Shown here: positions 43,469 through 51,990 of the stretch, one piece after another
Layout: the number at the start of each line of letters is the position of its first letter
Position numbering within the stretch: position 1 is the stretch's first letter
Source of the DNA: Longibacter salinarum
GTDB taxonomy: Bacteria > Bacteroidota > Rhodothermia > Rhodothermales > Salinibacteraceae
Assembly (NCBI RefSeq): GCF_002554795.1
Contig: NZ_PDEQ01000001.1
Coordinates: forward strand, 682,001 to 746,000
Length of the DNA stretch: 64,000 bases
Direction of reading: 5' to 3'
Position numbers and translations under genes: made by a program
Notes under the pieces: model-generated
Told to the model about the DNA's origin: nothing
The model's input: only the letters and a program-made list of their open reading frames with translations
The model's database searches: none

Positions 43469-45652
43469 GTGAACGCACGTCCAGAAACGGCTTCCGCGGA
43501 CAAGAAGAAGCTCCGCAAACAAACACTCGACTTTCTCCGCAACCACTCCGATAAGTGGTATCGCGCAAATGAGATCTCGAGTGCCCTTCATATCAAAGAC
43601 CACGATCGGTACCTCACGTTCTGCGACGTGATCGCCGATCTGGCATCGCAGAAGCTGGTCCGCCGAAAGAAGCGAAAGTACCAGCACAAACCCGTCGGCA
43701 ACCGCCGCGTTGGAATCCTCCACGTCACGCCCCATGGCTACGGGTTTGTCGAGGACACGGAAGAAGACGAGGAGTACTTTATCCGTGAGTATAACATGGG
43801 CGAGGCGCTCGACAGCGACCTCGTTCGTGTCGGAATTGCTGCCAAGTCGGGCGGAAAGGACAAGAAACGCGAGTGCGAAGTCCTGGAAGTTATTGAACGT
43901 CGCCGGACCAAGGTCGTCGGAACGTTCAAACACATGGGCCACTTCGCGTTCGTCGACCCGGACGATCAGCGAATTCCACAGGACGTGTTCGTCCCCCAGG
44001 AAGCCTTTAATGGCGCAGAGGACGGACAGAAAGTCGTCGTGTCCATCGACCGCTTCGAAGACCGGAAAGCCTCTCCCGAGGGCCGCATCCTGCGCGTCAT
44101 CGGCGACGCAGCGGACCCGAATGTGCGCGTCCTTTCGCTCGCCATGAGCATGGACGTCAAGGCCGACTTTCCGGAGGAGGTTGAAGCGGCCGCGGAAGCG
44201 ATCGACGAAGAGATTCCCGCATCCGAAGTTGAACGCCGTGTTGACCTGCGTGATGAGTTTATCTTCACGATCGACCCGGACGATGCGAAGGATTTCGATG
44301 ATGCGATCCACATCAACGAGCTCGACAACGGACACTTCGAAGTTGGTGTCCATATCGCCGACGTAAGCCACTACGTCGAGCCCAACTCTCCGCTCGACGA
44401 CGAAGCACTGGAGCGCGCCACGAGCACCTACCTCGTGGACCGTACGATCCCGATGCTGCCGGAGAAACTGTCGAACAAGGTATGCTCGCTCCGACCGAAG
44501 GAGGACAAGTGCGCCTTCTCCGTCATGCTGGAGATCAACCGGCACGGAGACGTGGTCGACTATGACATCCACGAGTCCGTCATTCACTCGAAGAAGCGCC
44601 TCACGTACGATCAGGCACAGACGTACATCGATGGCGGGCACCCGCGGCACGACATTGCGCCGAAGATCGTTCAAGCCAACCGGCTCGCCAAGACGCTGAC
44701 GAAGAAGCGCATGCGCGAGGGCGCAATCGACTTTGGTAGCGATGAGGTGAAAGTCATCCTCGACGAGAAGGGCAACCCGGAAAACATCGTGCGCAAGCAG
44801 CGCATGGAAGCCAACCGTCTGATTGAGGAGTTCATGCTTCTCGCGAACAAAACGGTGGCGCGTCACATCGGTGGCAAAGATGCCAACAAGCGTGTCGCAG
44901 ACGGCGCATACAAGAACCGAAGCGAGCCTCTTCCCTTCGTGTACCGCATCCACGACAATCCGGACGGCGAGCGGATTCGCCAGTTGGCGGAATACGTGAA
45001 GGTATTCGGATACGACCTGCCAATCACCGACGGCAACGTGACGTCGCAGGACCTCGGCGATTTGATCGACGAAGTGCGCGGATCGGCAGAGGAAACCGTC
45101 ATCACCCGGGCCGCTCTTCGGGCGATGTCCAAGGCCGAGTACAACGTGAAGAACATCGGCCACTTCGGGCTCGGGTTCGACTTCTACTCGCACTTCACGA
45201 GTCCCATTCGTCGGTATCCAGACCTCGTCGTCCACCGTCTCCTGAAGCGATACGCAACCTCCGGCAAGCCGCCGCAGAAGAGTACGCTACAGGAAATCTG
45301 CGAGCATTGCTCCGAACAGGAGCGGAACGCGGAGCAGGCGGAGCGCGAATCTGTGAAGCTGAAACAGGTGGAATACACGCAGCAGCACGTCGGTGACAGC
45401 TTCAAGGGCGTCGTAAGCGGCGTCACAAAGTTCGGCGTGTTTGTCGAGCTCACTGATCTCCTTGTCGAGGGTCTCGTCCACGTTCGCGAGATGGACGACG
45501 ACTACTACATGTACGATGAAACCACGTACACGATGGAGGGCGAACACACCGGCAAATCGTATCGACCGGGCGACGAGTGCACCGTACAGGTGACGAACGT
45601 GGACGTTGAGAAACGTCAGATCGATCTGCTCTTCGCCAACGACGAAGACTAA
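43469..45652 (+). CDS. rnr: Ribonuclease R
   Basis: A processive 3'-5' exoribonuclease of the RNB family, important for structured RNA decay and, with tmRNA/SmpB, for degradation of damaged mRNA. The 727-residue protein has an N-terminal winged-helix region (about residues 10-75), cold-shock domains, the RNB catalytic domain with the acidic motif DPDDAKDFDDAIH (about residues 269-281), and a C-terminal S1 domain (about residues 640-725, FKGVVSGVTKFGVFVEL). The start is a GTG at 43469. An intrinsic terminator follows. SmpB is encoded at 62411-62875. Confidence 0.95.
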   Translation: MNARPETASADKKKLRKQTLDFLRNHSDKWYRANEISSALHIKDHDRYLTFCDVIADLASQKLVRRKKRKYQHKPVGNRRVGILHVTPHGYGFVEDTEEDEEYFIREYNMGEALDSDLVRVGIAAKSGGKDKKRECEVLEVIERRRTKVVGTFKHMGHFAFVDPDDQRIPQDVFVPQEAFNGAEDGQKVVVSIDRFEDRKASPEGRILRVIGDAADPNVRVLSLAMSMDVKADFPEEVEAAAEAIDEEIPASEVERRVDLRDEFIFTIDPDDAKDFDDAIHINELDNGHFEVGVHIADVSHYVEPNSPLDDEALERATSTYLVDRTIPMLPEKLSNKVCSLRPKEDKCAFSVMLEINRHGDVVDYDIHESVIHSKKRLTYDQAQTYIDGGHPRHDIAPKIVQANRLAKTLTKKRMREGAIDFGSDEVKVILDEKGNPENIVRKQRMEANRLIEEFMLLANKTVARHIGGKDANKRVADGAYKNRSEPLPFVYRIHDNPDGERIRQLAEYVKVFGYDLPITDGNVTSQDLGDLIDEVRGSAEETVITRAALRAMSKAEYNVKNIGHFGLGFDFYSHFTSPIRRYPDLVVHRLLKRYATSGKPPQKSTLQEICEHCSEQERNAEQAERESVKLKQVEYTQQHVGDSFKGVVSGVTKFGVFVELTDLLVEGLVHVREMDDDYYMYDETTYTMEGEHTGKSYRPGDECTVQVTNVDVEKRQIDLLFANDED

Positions 45653-45686
45653 CCAGATCCCCGGTCCGGTTTTAACCGTTCCTCTT

Positions 45687-45724
45687 CCCCCGATTGCCGT
45701 GATGGCAATCGGGGGATTTTATTT
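45687..45724 (+). terminator. Terminator of rnr
   Basis: CCCCCGATTGCC and GGCAATCGGGGG form a perfect 12-bp stem with a 4-nt loop, followed by ATTTTATTT. It begins 35 bp after the stop codon. Confidence 0.9.
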
Positions 45725-45938
45725 GGCTCGTCCAGCCAGCTTGGGCACGCCACCGCAAGCATGGAAAATAGCGATGCCCGTCTCCGAGCACCGCCTTTCC
45801 GTGATGATACAGTTCCCGTCGTGAATCAATCCGCGAACGAGGCAGGCTGCCCCAATTCAGCGTTCGGTGTCTCCTCCTCGTCCTATGCGACAAGCGTACA
45901 CACCTCTCCCTCCTCTTCCGCTCGCGTCGGCTAACCGG
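45725..45938. other. Non-coding gap between rnr and the single-domain Usp gene
   Basis: No gene or strong structure is seen in this gap, which lies between convergent genes. A weak imperfect inverted repeat (GGCTAACCGGCTAGC, near 45925) close to the Usp stop may help end the minus-strand transcript. Confidence 0.45.
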
Positions 45939-46367
45939 CTAGCTACGAACGAGTAGGACGCTGCATGGGGCAAAGAGCGCGACCTGATGGCTAACCGTAC
46001 CGACCTGCTCCCGGGACTCGTCCGGGTCCACAACGTGGGAGCGCATGACGATCAGGTCTGCCGGAAGCTCCCGCGCGGTCGCGACGATCTCCTGGCCCTG
46101 TCCACTTTCTCCGTATTTGACTTCCGCAGTAACGTCGAATCCGGCTTCCGTGAGTTTCTCCGCCCAATCCGTGATCTTCTTTTCGGCGTTCTCCCGCAGC
46201 TCCTCGTAGAATTCCGGGTCATCATCCAGCGTGATGTCGTCGAGCATCTCGATCACATGGAGCAGCGTGACCTCCGTTTCGCCCGCCCGGGCCAGGCTTT
46301 TCGCTTTCTCAAGAACAAGATCGTTGGTTGCGGACAGGTCGACGGGAATCAGGACGGCGTCGTACAT
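45939..46367 (-). CDS. Single-domain universal stress protein
   Basis: The 142-residue protein starts MYDAVLIPVDLSATND and has one UspA domain. In place of the G-2X-G-9X-G-S ATP motif it has MRSHVVDPDESREQVGTVS, which lacks the first two glycines. It therefore resembles the UspA type that does not bind ATP. The ATG at 46367 is chosen since the upstream residues (to 46517) show no Usp feature. It follows the flavoprotein-polyferredoxin gene on the same strand by 146 bp and may be co-expressed. Confidence 0.85.
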   Translation of the reverse strand: MYDAVLIPVDLSATNDLVLEKAKSLARAGETEVTLLHVIEMLDDITLDDDPEFYEELRENAEKKITDWAEKLTEAGFDVTAEVKYGESGQGQEIVATARELPADLIVMRSHVVDPDESREQVGTVSHQVALFAPCSVLLVRS

Positions 46368-46513
46368 AAACGAAAAGGGTTGGCTGATCCGAAACGGCGG
46401 CGAGGAATATCGTGTCGATATGCTAATGACACTTGGGGCGGATACGCAAGCCTTTTCTTCTTTTCCACTAAGCGCTATTGGCCCAACCTGGCCTGGCGTG
46501 TTTCCTGGAGCAC

Positions 46514-48832
46514 TCACGCCCCCTCTCGGATGCGAGCGGCGGAGGCTTCAAGTGAATCCCGAGAGATGAACGCGCCGGTCGATGGATCCACCTGACCGAA
46601 GCTCAGCACCCCTGTCGGGCAACTCTGCACACAGGCCGAGCACCGCACGCACTCCGGATCGTCCATTGGCTCCCCCTTCTGCGCAAAAGCCATGACGTCG
46701 ATGCCCTGATGGCACACGCTCGTGCACACGTTGCAGGAGATGCATTTCTCCTTATCAGCGAGGATCCGGAACCGGCTGAACCGCGCGTAAATGTGCATCA
46801 GCGCGGCGAGCGGACACAGGAAACGGCACCAGAAGCGACCGGAGAGCCAGAAGTAGACGCCGTAGCCAATCATGCCGGCGAGGACGACGTCCACGACCCA
46901 GGCGTAGTTGAGCTGCAAGCCGAACAGGCTTCCGAACATGACCTGGTTGAATGCCTGCTCCATCCAACCTCCAGGAAACACCCACCCGCCGATTCGGAGA
47001 AACAGGAGCACAAAGGCGAGCACCATGATGACCTGGCCCGCGAGGTTAAATTTATTCCACCCCTCTCCATGGGGCATCTTGTCCCGGTGCTGATCCCCAA
47101 GCGTTTCGGCAAGCGCGCCACATGAGCAGATCCAGCCACAGTACGCGCCCTTGCCCCAGAAGTAAATCATTCCGGGGATCAGGACGAACGTTTGAACGAA
47201 GCAGATGCCGATCCACCACCACAGCGGCTCCGCGGTAAAGACGTTGTAGACAAGAAGCGGCCAGGCGAGAATAAAGCCGTAGGCCCGCCAGTACTCCCGC
47301 CCATGGACGGCCCATTCGCTTGTTGGAAACAGTGCGTCGAGAAATCCAGCCGGAAGAAGTCCGTTCGCACCGAAATAGGGCAGGACAATCTCTGGCAAAA
47401 TGAACAGGGGAAGGACCTGAACCGCCATCAGTGTGAGCGTCTGCACGCGGATGTACGGCGTCTGCCTTCGCCGTATTCGCCGAAATCCGAAGATGACGAC
47501 GATAGCAGAATACGCCAACGTGTAATAGAACGAGGGTTTCGTGGCCGACGTGGTGATGATTGACCACAGGCCGGTGGCATTCGGGTCACCAGAGAGACTG
47601 AAGGGGAAAAGGTTCACGCTCTTTGCCCACTCCTGAACGATGCCTCCATCCTTCCAGCTGTATACGGCGCACATGAAGAGGAAGAATGCGGCAAACGCTC
47701 CCACGCGGCGCCAAAGTACATTGGACAGCCAGTCTACGCTCGAGACGGCGTCTTTGAGCGTGTTTGGCAGATCGCCGAAGTCGTTGCGAAGGCGAATGCC
47801 GGATCGGCGGAAGAAGTCGAGTGGGGCCTCGCGTCCGATCATCGCGTAGACTGCCTCCGTGTCAATCGTTTCCTGCTCATCGGTCCCGGAGAGGACGACC
47901 TGCTCATCACCAATCGCTTCAACATCCGTCGCCATTTTCAGGCGCAATGATCCCTCTCCTCCGTGGTACGTGGCAAGCGCGTACGCGCGATCGATGTTAT
48001 CCGGCTTCGGCCGCACAAACTCTTCGCGCCGATACGAGAGCGTGACCTGTGCTCCCGCTTCTGTCAGCGCGATCGCCGCTTCCAGTGCCGAGTCCCCGCC
48101 GCCGATGACGAGCACGTTGCGGCCCTTCCATTTCGTAGGGTCGTGGAGGCGGTGATGCACGAAATCGCGGTCCTCCCCCGGAACGCCAAGGCTTCGGAAG
48201 TTGCCGCTCCGTCCAATCGCAACGATGACGCGTTCCGCAAAGACCTTCTCTCCGCTCTCGCTCTCCACCACAAGCAATTCGCCGCGCCGAGCGATGCGGT
48301 CCGCATCGAAGGTCCGAACGGGGAGATCCTGAGTCTGGGCCTCCAGCTCTTCGACGAGCGCTTCTTTCACGTCCGCAGAAACCGTCAGGTCTCCCTCCGG
48401 CGTCATGCTCTGAGGGTACGTGTAGATCGGCTTCCCTTTCTGGAAATCCTTGATCGTCGCGAAGCGCCGATTGGCTTCTAGAACGATCGTGTCGATGCCG
48501 AGAGACTGTGCTTCCCGTGCGGCGGCCATCCCTGCGGCCCCCGCACCAAGAACAGCGATCGGAACCGGATCGTCCTCCGTTCCCTCGGGTGGATCGGATG
48601 GCGCGCCGTCCCCTCGCCCGGCAAGGTTCAAATCATTCGCTGCATGCCGAACGGCTTTTACACCGCTGTCAATCGAGAACTTCAGCAGCGGGATGCCAGC
48701 AAGATCACCGACGACGTATACGCCCTCGACATTCGTTCGATAGTCATCGTCCACGCGGGGAAGTTTTTCAACCTCTCCAGCGGGCCACTGTAGATGAAGC
48801 CAGTCCGCGTAGCGTTGGAGCGCGTGCAGCAT
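46514..48832 (-). CDS. Flavoprotein-polyferredoxin (NapH/CcoG-like) fusion
   Basis: This 772-residue membrane redox protein combines two modules. Residues 90-370 are a thioredoxin-reductase-like flavoprotein with the FAD motif GAGAAG (96-101) and NAD(P) motif GGGDSA (244-249). After about residue 375 come several membrane segments with the cysteine motifs YCGWICSCGAL and FWCRFLCPLAAL of NapH/CcoG proteins. Two 4Fe-4S clusters follow, at Cys697/700/703/707 and Cys728/731/734/738. Residues 33-46 (TNVEGVYVVGDLAG) look like the C-terminal FAD segment of another flavoprotein. No CxxC redox disulfide is seen in the flavin part. A role in electron transfer from NAD(P)H to a membrane acceptor is inferred. 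Confidence 0.85.
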   Translation of the reverse strand: MLHALQRYADWLHLQWPAGEVEKLPRVDDDYRTNVEGVYVVGDLAGIPLLKFSIDSGVKAVRHAANDLNLAGRGDGAPSDPPEGTEDDPVPIAVLGAGAAGMAAAREAQSLGIDTIVLEANRRFATIKDFQKGKPIYTYPQSMTPEGDLTVSADVKEALVEELEAQTQDLPVRTFDADRIARRGELLVVESESGEKVFAERVIVAIGRSGNFRSLGVPGEDRDFVHHRLHDPTKWKGRNVLVIGGGDSALEAAIALTEAGAQVTLSYRREEFVRPKPDNIDRAYALATYHGGEGSLRLKMATDVEAIGDEQVVLSGTDEQETIDTEAVYAMIGREAPLDFFRRSGIRLRNDFGDLPNTLKDAVSSVDWLSNVLWRRVGAFAAFFLFMCAVYSWKDGGIVQEWAKSVNLFPFSLSGDPNATGLWSIITTSATKPSFYYTLAYSAIVVIFGFRRIRRRQTPYIRVQTLTLMAVQVLPLFILPEIVLPYFGANGLLPAGFLDALFPTSEWAVHGREYWRAYGFILAWPLLVYNVFTAEPLWWWIGICFVQTFVLIPGMIYFWGKGAYCGWICSCGALAETLGDQHRDKMPHGEGWNKFNLAGQVIMVLAFVLLFLRIGGWVFPGGWMEQAFNQVMFGSLFGLQLNYAWVVDVVLAGMIGYGVYFWLSGRFWCRFLCPLAALMHIYARFSRFRILADKEKCISCNVCTSVCHQGIDVMAFAQKGEPMDDPECVRCSACVQSCPTGVLSFGQVDPSTGAFISRDSLEASAARIREGA

Positions 48833-49130
48833 GTGAGAGCAGATGCTAAAACAGAGGGGGAGACCGACGAGAAATGAGTCCTCGACACGTATCGTTCGTT
48901 ACGCACGGAAGAGAAATGCGCTCCCCTGATGGTGTACGTCGTCTGTAAACATTCACTAGCGCCCGTACGTGCCGGCTCGGACCGGACGGTCACCGGCAAA
49001 AACCTGTGCGACATCGTTTCCGTTACCGTCTGCAACTTACGAGGTCGTTCCCTACCTTGCACCGTTCCCGGACGGATGGCGATGCCCATCCGATGCATTT
49101 CCGCTGCTTTCTAGCTCATCTTACTCGCGC

Positions 49131-50024
49131 ATGATCTACGGCCTGACCGGAAACCCGACGAAGTCGCAAATATGGCCTCCGATGCACCGTCTCATCGAAT
49201 GGCTATCGGAAAAAGAGATGCCATTCTGTCTCCATCAGCCGATCGCCGATGGACTTCGCGAACGGGATCTCATTGACGGCACAATCTGCGATGAGCTCGA
49301 TGCGGAACGCCTTGCCAAAGAAAGCGACATCGTGCTTTCGTTTGGCGGTGATGGGACGCTTCTCCGCACGACGCATGAAACCGGTCCAAACGCAACCCCC
49401 GTGCTGGGCGTCAACATCGGACGCCTCGGATTTCTGGCTGACATCGAGGTCGAAGATCTGTTTGAAGCAATCTATGCGATTGAAGCCGGCGACTATTCGA
49501 TTGAGGAGCGGATGGTTCTTGAGGCGACCACTCCGGAGAGCGACATTTTGGATGTCGCCTGGGCACTCAATGAATTCGTGCTGGACCGCAGCGGCGAAGC
49601 CGGTCTCATCGAAATTGACGTTCGTGTCGACGGAGAGGAGTTAAATACATACTGGGCCGATGGCCTCATCATGTCGACGCCGACGGGATCGACGGCATAC
49701 TCGCTCTCCACCGGAGGCCCGATCCTTACGCCGGGCGTAGATGGTATTATTCTGACTCCAATTGCGCCTCACACATTGACCGTCCGCCCCATCGTCCTGC
49801 CGGGATCGGTCGAAATCAACGCGCGCGTTCTCGGAAACGACCAGCCGTACGTGTTTGCTGCAGACGGCCGAAGCACGGTCCTCGACACGCACGACCTTCA
49901 GTTTACGGTGCAGAGAGCCGAACACACGGTGAACCTCGTCAAGCTCGGCGGCCAACACTTCTTCAAAACCCTCCGGAAGAAGCTAATGTGGGGCGTCAGT
50001 CGCTCCACGAAAGAGGAACGATAA
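49131..50024 (+). CDS. nadK: NAD kinase
   Basis: It phosphorylates NAD to NADP. The 297-residue enzyme has the GGDG motif at residues 72-75 (LSFGGDGTLLRT), the conserved NE in WALNEFVLD, the catalytic-site segment STPTGSTAYSLSTGGP and a C-terminal HTVNLVKL strand. The ATG at 49131 is selected from homology, since the upstream in-frame stretch from 48969 is low in conserved features. It diverges from the flavoprotein-polyferredoxin gene, a NAD(P)H user by sequence. Two tRNA-Phe genes follow. Confidence 0.93.
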   Translation: MIYGLTGNPTKSQIWPPMHRLIEWLSEKEMPFCLHQPIADGLRERDLIDGTICDELDAERLAKESDIVLSFGGDGTLLRTTHETGPNATPVLGVNIGRLGFLADIEVEDLFEAIYAIEAGDYSIEERMVLEATTPESDILDVAWALNEFVLDRSGEAGLIEIDVRVDGEELNTYWADGLIMSTPTGSTAYSLSTGGPILTPGVDGIILTPIAPHTLTVRPIVLPGSVEINARVLGNDQPYVFAADGRSTVLDTHDLQFTVQRAEHTVNLVKLGGQHFFKTLRKKLMWGVSRSTKEER

Positions 50025-50228
50025 GTCGACCGAAACCCGACTAAACATTCCCCACCTTCGTTACCAAACACGATCCCTCGCGCTCCCCTGTACGGTCCCA
50101 CCATCTCTTTGCAGAATCCCTGTGAACAAGCCGATCTGCTTCGATTCGAGCGAACCTTTCTTGAGAGAGAAGGTTGAGGGAGATCCGGCGCCGGAAACTG
50201 CTGCGAAGTGCCTTCCCGTGCCTGCGAT

Positions 50229-50301
50229 GGTCAGGTAGCTCAGTTGGTAGAGCAACGGCCTGAAAAGCCGTGTGTCGGCGGTTCGAATCCGCCCCTGACC
50301 A
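50229..50301 (+). tRNA. tRNA-Phe (GAA), copy 1
   Basis: A full cloverleaf can be folded: acceptor GGTCAGG with CCTGACC, D-stem GCTC with GAGC, anticodon stem ACGGC with GCCGT enclosing CTGAAAA (anticodon GAA), and T-stem GGCGG with CCGCC around TTCGAAT. Discriminator base is A and CCA is not encoded. It is identical to the copy at 50524. A GC-rich palindrome (TCCGGCGCCGGA, 50184-50195) lies just upstream. Confidence 0.96.
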
Positions 50302-50305
50302 CTCC

Positions 50306-50345
50306 AAAACGTCTCCCGGCCCGCTCCGGAGGGGCGTTTTCTGTT
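50306..50345 (+). terminator. Terminator after tRNA-Phe copy 1
   Basis: AAAACG and CGTTTT flank an imperfect GC-rich stem (CTCC with GGAG) and are followed by CTGTTTT. The structure lies 5 bp after the tRNA. Confidence 0.6.
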
Positions 50346-50452
50346 TTCCTCTCGGCACGCGGCCGTCGTAGCATCCTTTGGAGATCGCACCGCCATCAAG
50401 TGGTTCGTCTTCGACGAGATTCTGAACTCGCAGTGAATCAAAAGCGGCGGGA

Positions 50453-50481
50453 TTGACACGGGCGTGAGCGGAGCCTACCTT
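50453..50481 (+). promoter_or_regulatory. Promoter of tRNA-Phe copy 2
   Basis: TTGACA (50453-50458), a 17-nt spacer and TACCTT (50476-50481) form a good sigma-70-type promoter 43 bp upstream of the second tRNA-Phe. This suggests that each tRNA copy is its own transcription unit. It closely resembles the fadI promoter. Confidence 0.6.
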
Positions 50482-50523
50482 CGCATTGTATCGGCGGTAG
50501 CGACCGCCCGGTGCCTCACATTC

Positions 50524-50596
50524 GGTCAGGTAGCTCAGTTGGTAGAGCAACGGCCTGAAAAGCCGTGTGTCGGCGGTTCGAATCCGCCCCTGACCA
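50524..50596 (+). tRNA. tRNA-Phe (GAA), copy 2
   Basis: The 73-nt sequence is identical to the copy at 50229, with the same cloverleaf, anticodon GAA and no encoded CCA. The flanking sequences of the two copies differ, so only the tRNA itself has been kept identical. A perfect terminator follows. Confidence 0.96.
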
Positions 50597-50616
50597 CACC
50601 TTTCTATTTTGCACGA

Positions 50617-50655
50617 AGCACCTCACGCTCGACGGCGTGAGGTGCTTTTTCTTTG
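50617..50655 (+). terminator. Terminator after tRNA-Phe copy 2
   Basis: AGCACCTCACGC and GCGTGAGGTGCT form a perfect 12-bp stem with a 6-nt loop, followed by TTTTCTTT. It begins 20 bp after the tRNA. Confidence 0.92.
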
Positions 50656-50954
50656 CCCCAATTCTTTTTTCGGGCAACCGATCAGCACGCTCTCCTATGG
50701 GCCCCATCCCGCAGTTTCGTCCTCGTTCGAGGTGTCTGGCACGGGGCACTCGTCTCCGACAAGGTAGACGTTCTCCGCCTTGTGATTGCGATTTTCCCGC
50801 ACACGCAGATCCTGTCCGTTCGGTCGCACCGATCCAGAGTCTTTTCGTATCATAATTAGACGTGCACGTGATGGACACCAGGCCCTCCAGGGTGAATGTG
50901 CATTCGTCCGGTACGATAGAGATTTTGAACTACAGACATCGACCAGATTGCCCG
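50656..50954. other. Non-coding region before the coiled-coil gene
   Basis: No supported gene is seen. The frame of the next gene is open back to 50862, so part of this region could be coding if an upstream start is used. No strong promoter or hairpin was recognised. Confidence 0.45.
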
Positions 50955-51890
50955 ATGAAGATCTTTGAGGAGGCACCGATCGACATTCCTCACGTGCAGG
51001 TTACAACCCTTGACGAGGACGACACCGGGAATGAATTACTGGATCGACTGCAGCGTCTTCAGAAGCAAAAGGAGGATGCAGAAGGACGTGCTCAGGCCGC
51101 GAGCCGTCCACTCCCTTCCCTACTCGCAGACGCCGACGATCTTGTCGCCCGGGTGATGGCCGGTCTGCTCCCCCAGGACGCCGCGGAAACCGCCGAGGAA
51201 GAACTTCAAAAGGCACAGGCGAACGTCAATGCGGCCAACCGGGAAGCCCGGCAATCTCGAAAAGCGATCACGATGGTCGAAGCTCGGCTGGAAGAGCGCG
51301 CCCAGACATTGTACGAAGCCAATGCCAGCCATGTCCGAGAGGTCCATCGAACACTCGTCGCGGCGACATACGAAGCCGAGGTCCGGGCCGCAACCCTCCT
51401 ACGGATCTTGCGCGAATTTGAAATGCGATACGCTCGATACACCGAGAATCACGCTCCAGAGCCTCACCCGCAGTACCTCCGGGAAGCCGAGCGAAGCCAG
51501 CCTCCACGAACACTGATGGGGCCCGCAAAGTCGCCCAATGGCCATCTTTACGCTACATCCGACGCGACGACCTGGATGCAACGTGCCGCGGCGCTGCTCG
51601 AAATGGATGGTCCGCCGGTCGTCGATGTCGACTCTCTGGACTTCGAGTCCCCTTCTGCGACATACGTGCCGGAACCGGAGCACTCTCTTGAGCGGGAACT
51701 TGATTCCGCATCACCTGATGCACCTTTCCCCCACCATTCGCCTCATCCCCCGACGAAGATGGCCGAAGACGAGACGCCCGAAGACGTAGAGGCCGAATCT
51801 GACTCCGATAAGGCAAAAAAGGATGTCGAAACGAAAGAAGCGGTTGCCTCGGGAGCGAAGCCCCAGAAGAAGGGGGCAAAGCCGGAGTAG
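50955..51890 (+). CDS. Coiled-coil, acidic uncharacterised protein
   Basis: The family is not recognised. From the ATG at 50955 the product is 311 residues. Residues about 25-155 are Ala/Glu/Gln-rich with heptad-like spacing and are probably a long coiled coil (LQRLQKQKEDAEGRAQ, TAEEELQKAQANVNAA). The last 80 residues are disordered and very acidic with a basic Lys-rich end. There is no signal peptide or membrane segment. An earlier ATG at 50862 would add 31 residues without features. It converges on the degenerate ClpP-like gene 100 bp further on. Confidence 0.68.
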   Translation: MKIFEEAPIDIPHVQVTTLDEDDTGNELLDRLQRLQKQKEDAEGRAQAASRPLPSLLADADDLVARVMAGLLPQDAAETAEEELQKAQANVNAANREARQSRKAITMVEARLEERAQTLYEANASHVREVHRTLVAATYEAEVRAATLLRILREFEMRYARYTENHAPEPHPQYLREAERSQPPRTLMGPAKSPNGHLYATSDATTWMQRAAALLEMDGPPVVDVDSLDFESPSATYVPEPEHSLERELDSASPDAPFPHHSPHPPTKMAEDETPEDVEAESDSDKAKKDVETKEAVASGAKPQKKGAKPE

Positions 51891-51990
51891 AAGCACGGAC
51901 GAAGAGGCGGAAACCGATGCATGGACAGATGCACGGACGCTTTCTGCCGCGCCGCACGTATCGAACACGTCGGCCTGCCCCTCAAGTCAT

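Noticed and set aside
43460-45235. 591-residue open frame on the minus strand opposite rnr
   Set aside because: It is entirely antisense to the well-supported RNase R gene; high GC and codon bias of the real gene keep the opposite frame open. The product has no recognisable domain.
50184-50195. TCCGGCGCCGGA palindrome upstream of tRNA-Phe copy 1
   Set aside because: A 12-bp GC-only palindrome is expected by chance at this base composition and nothing else supports a regulatory role.
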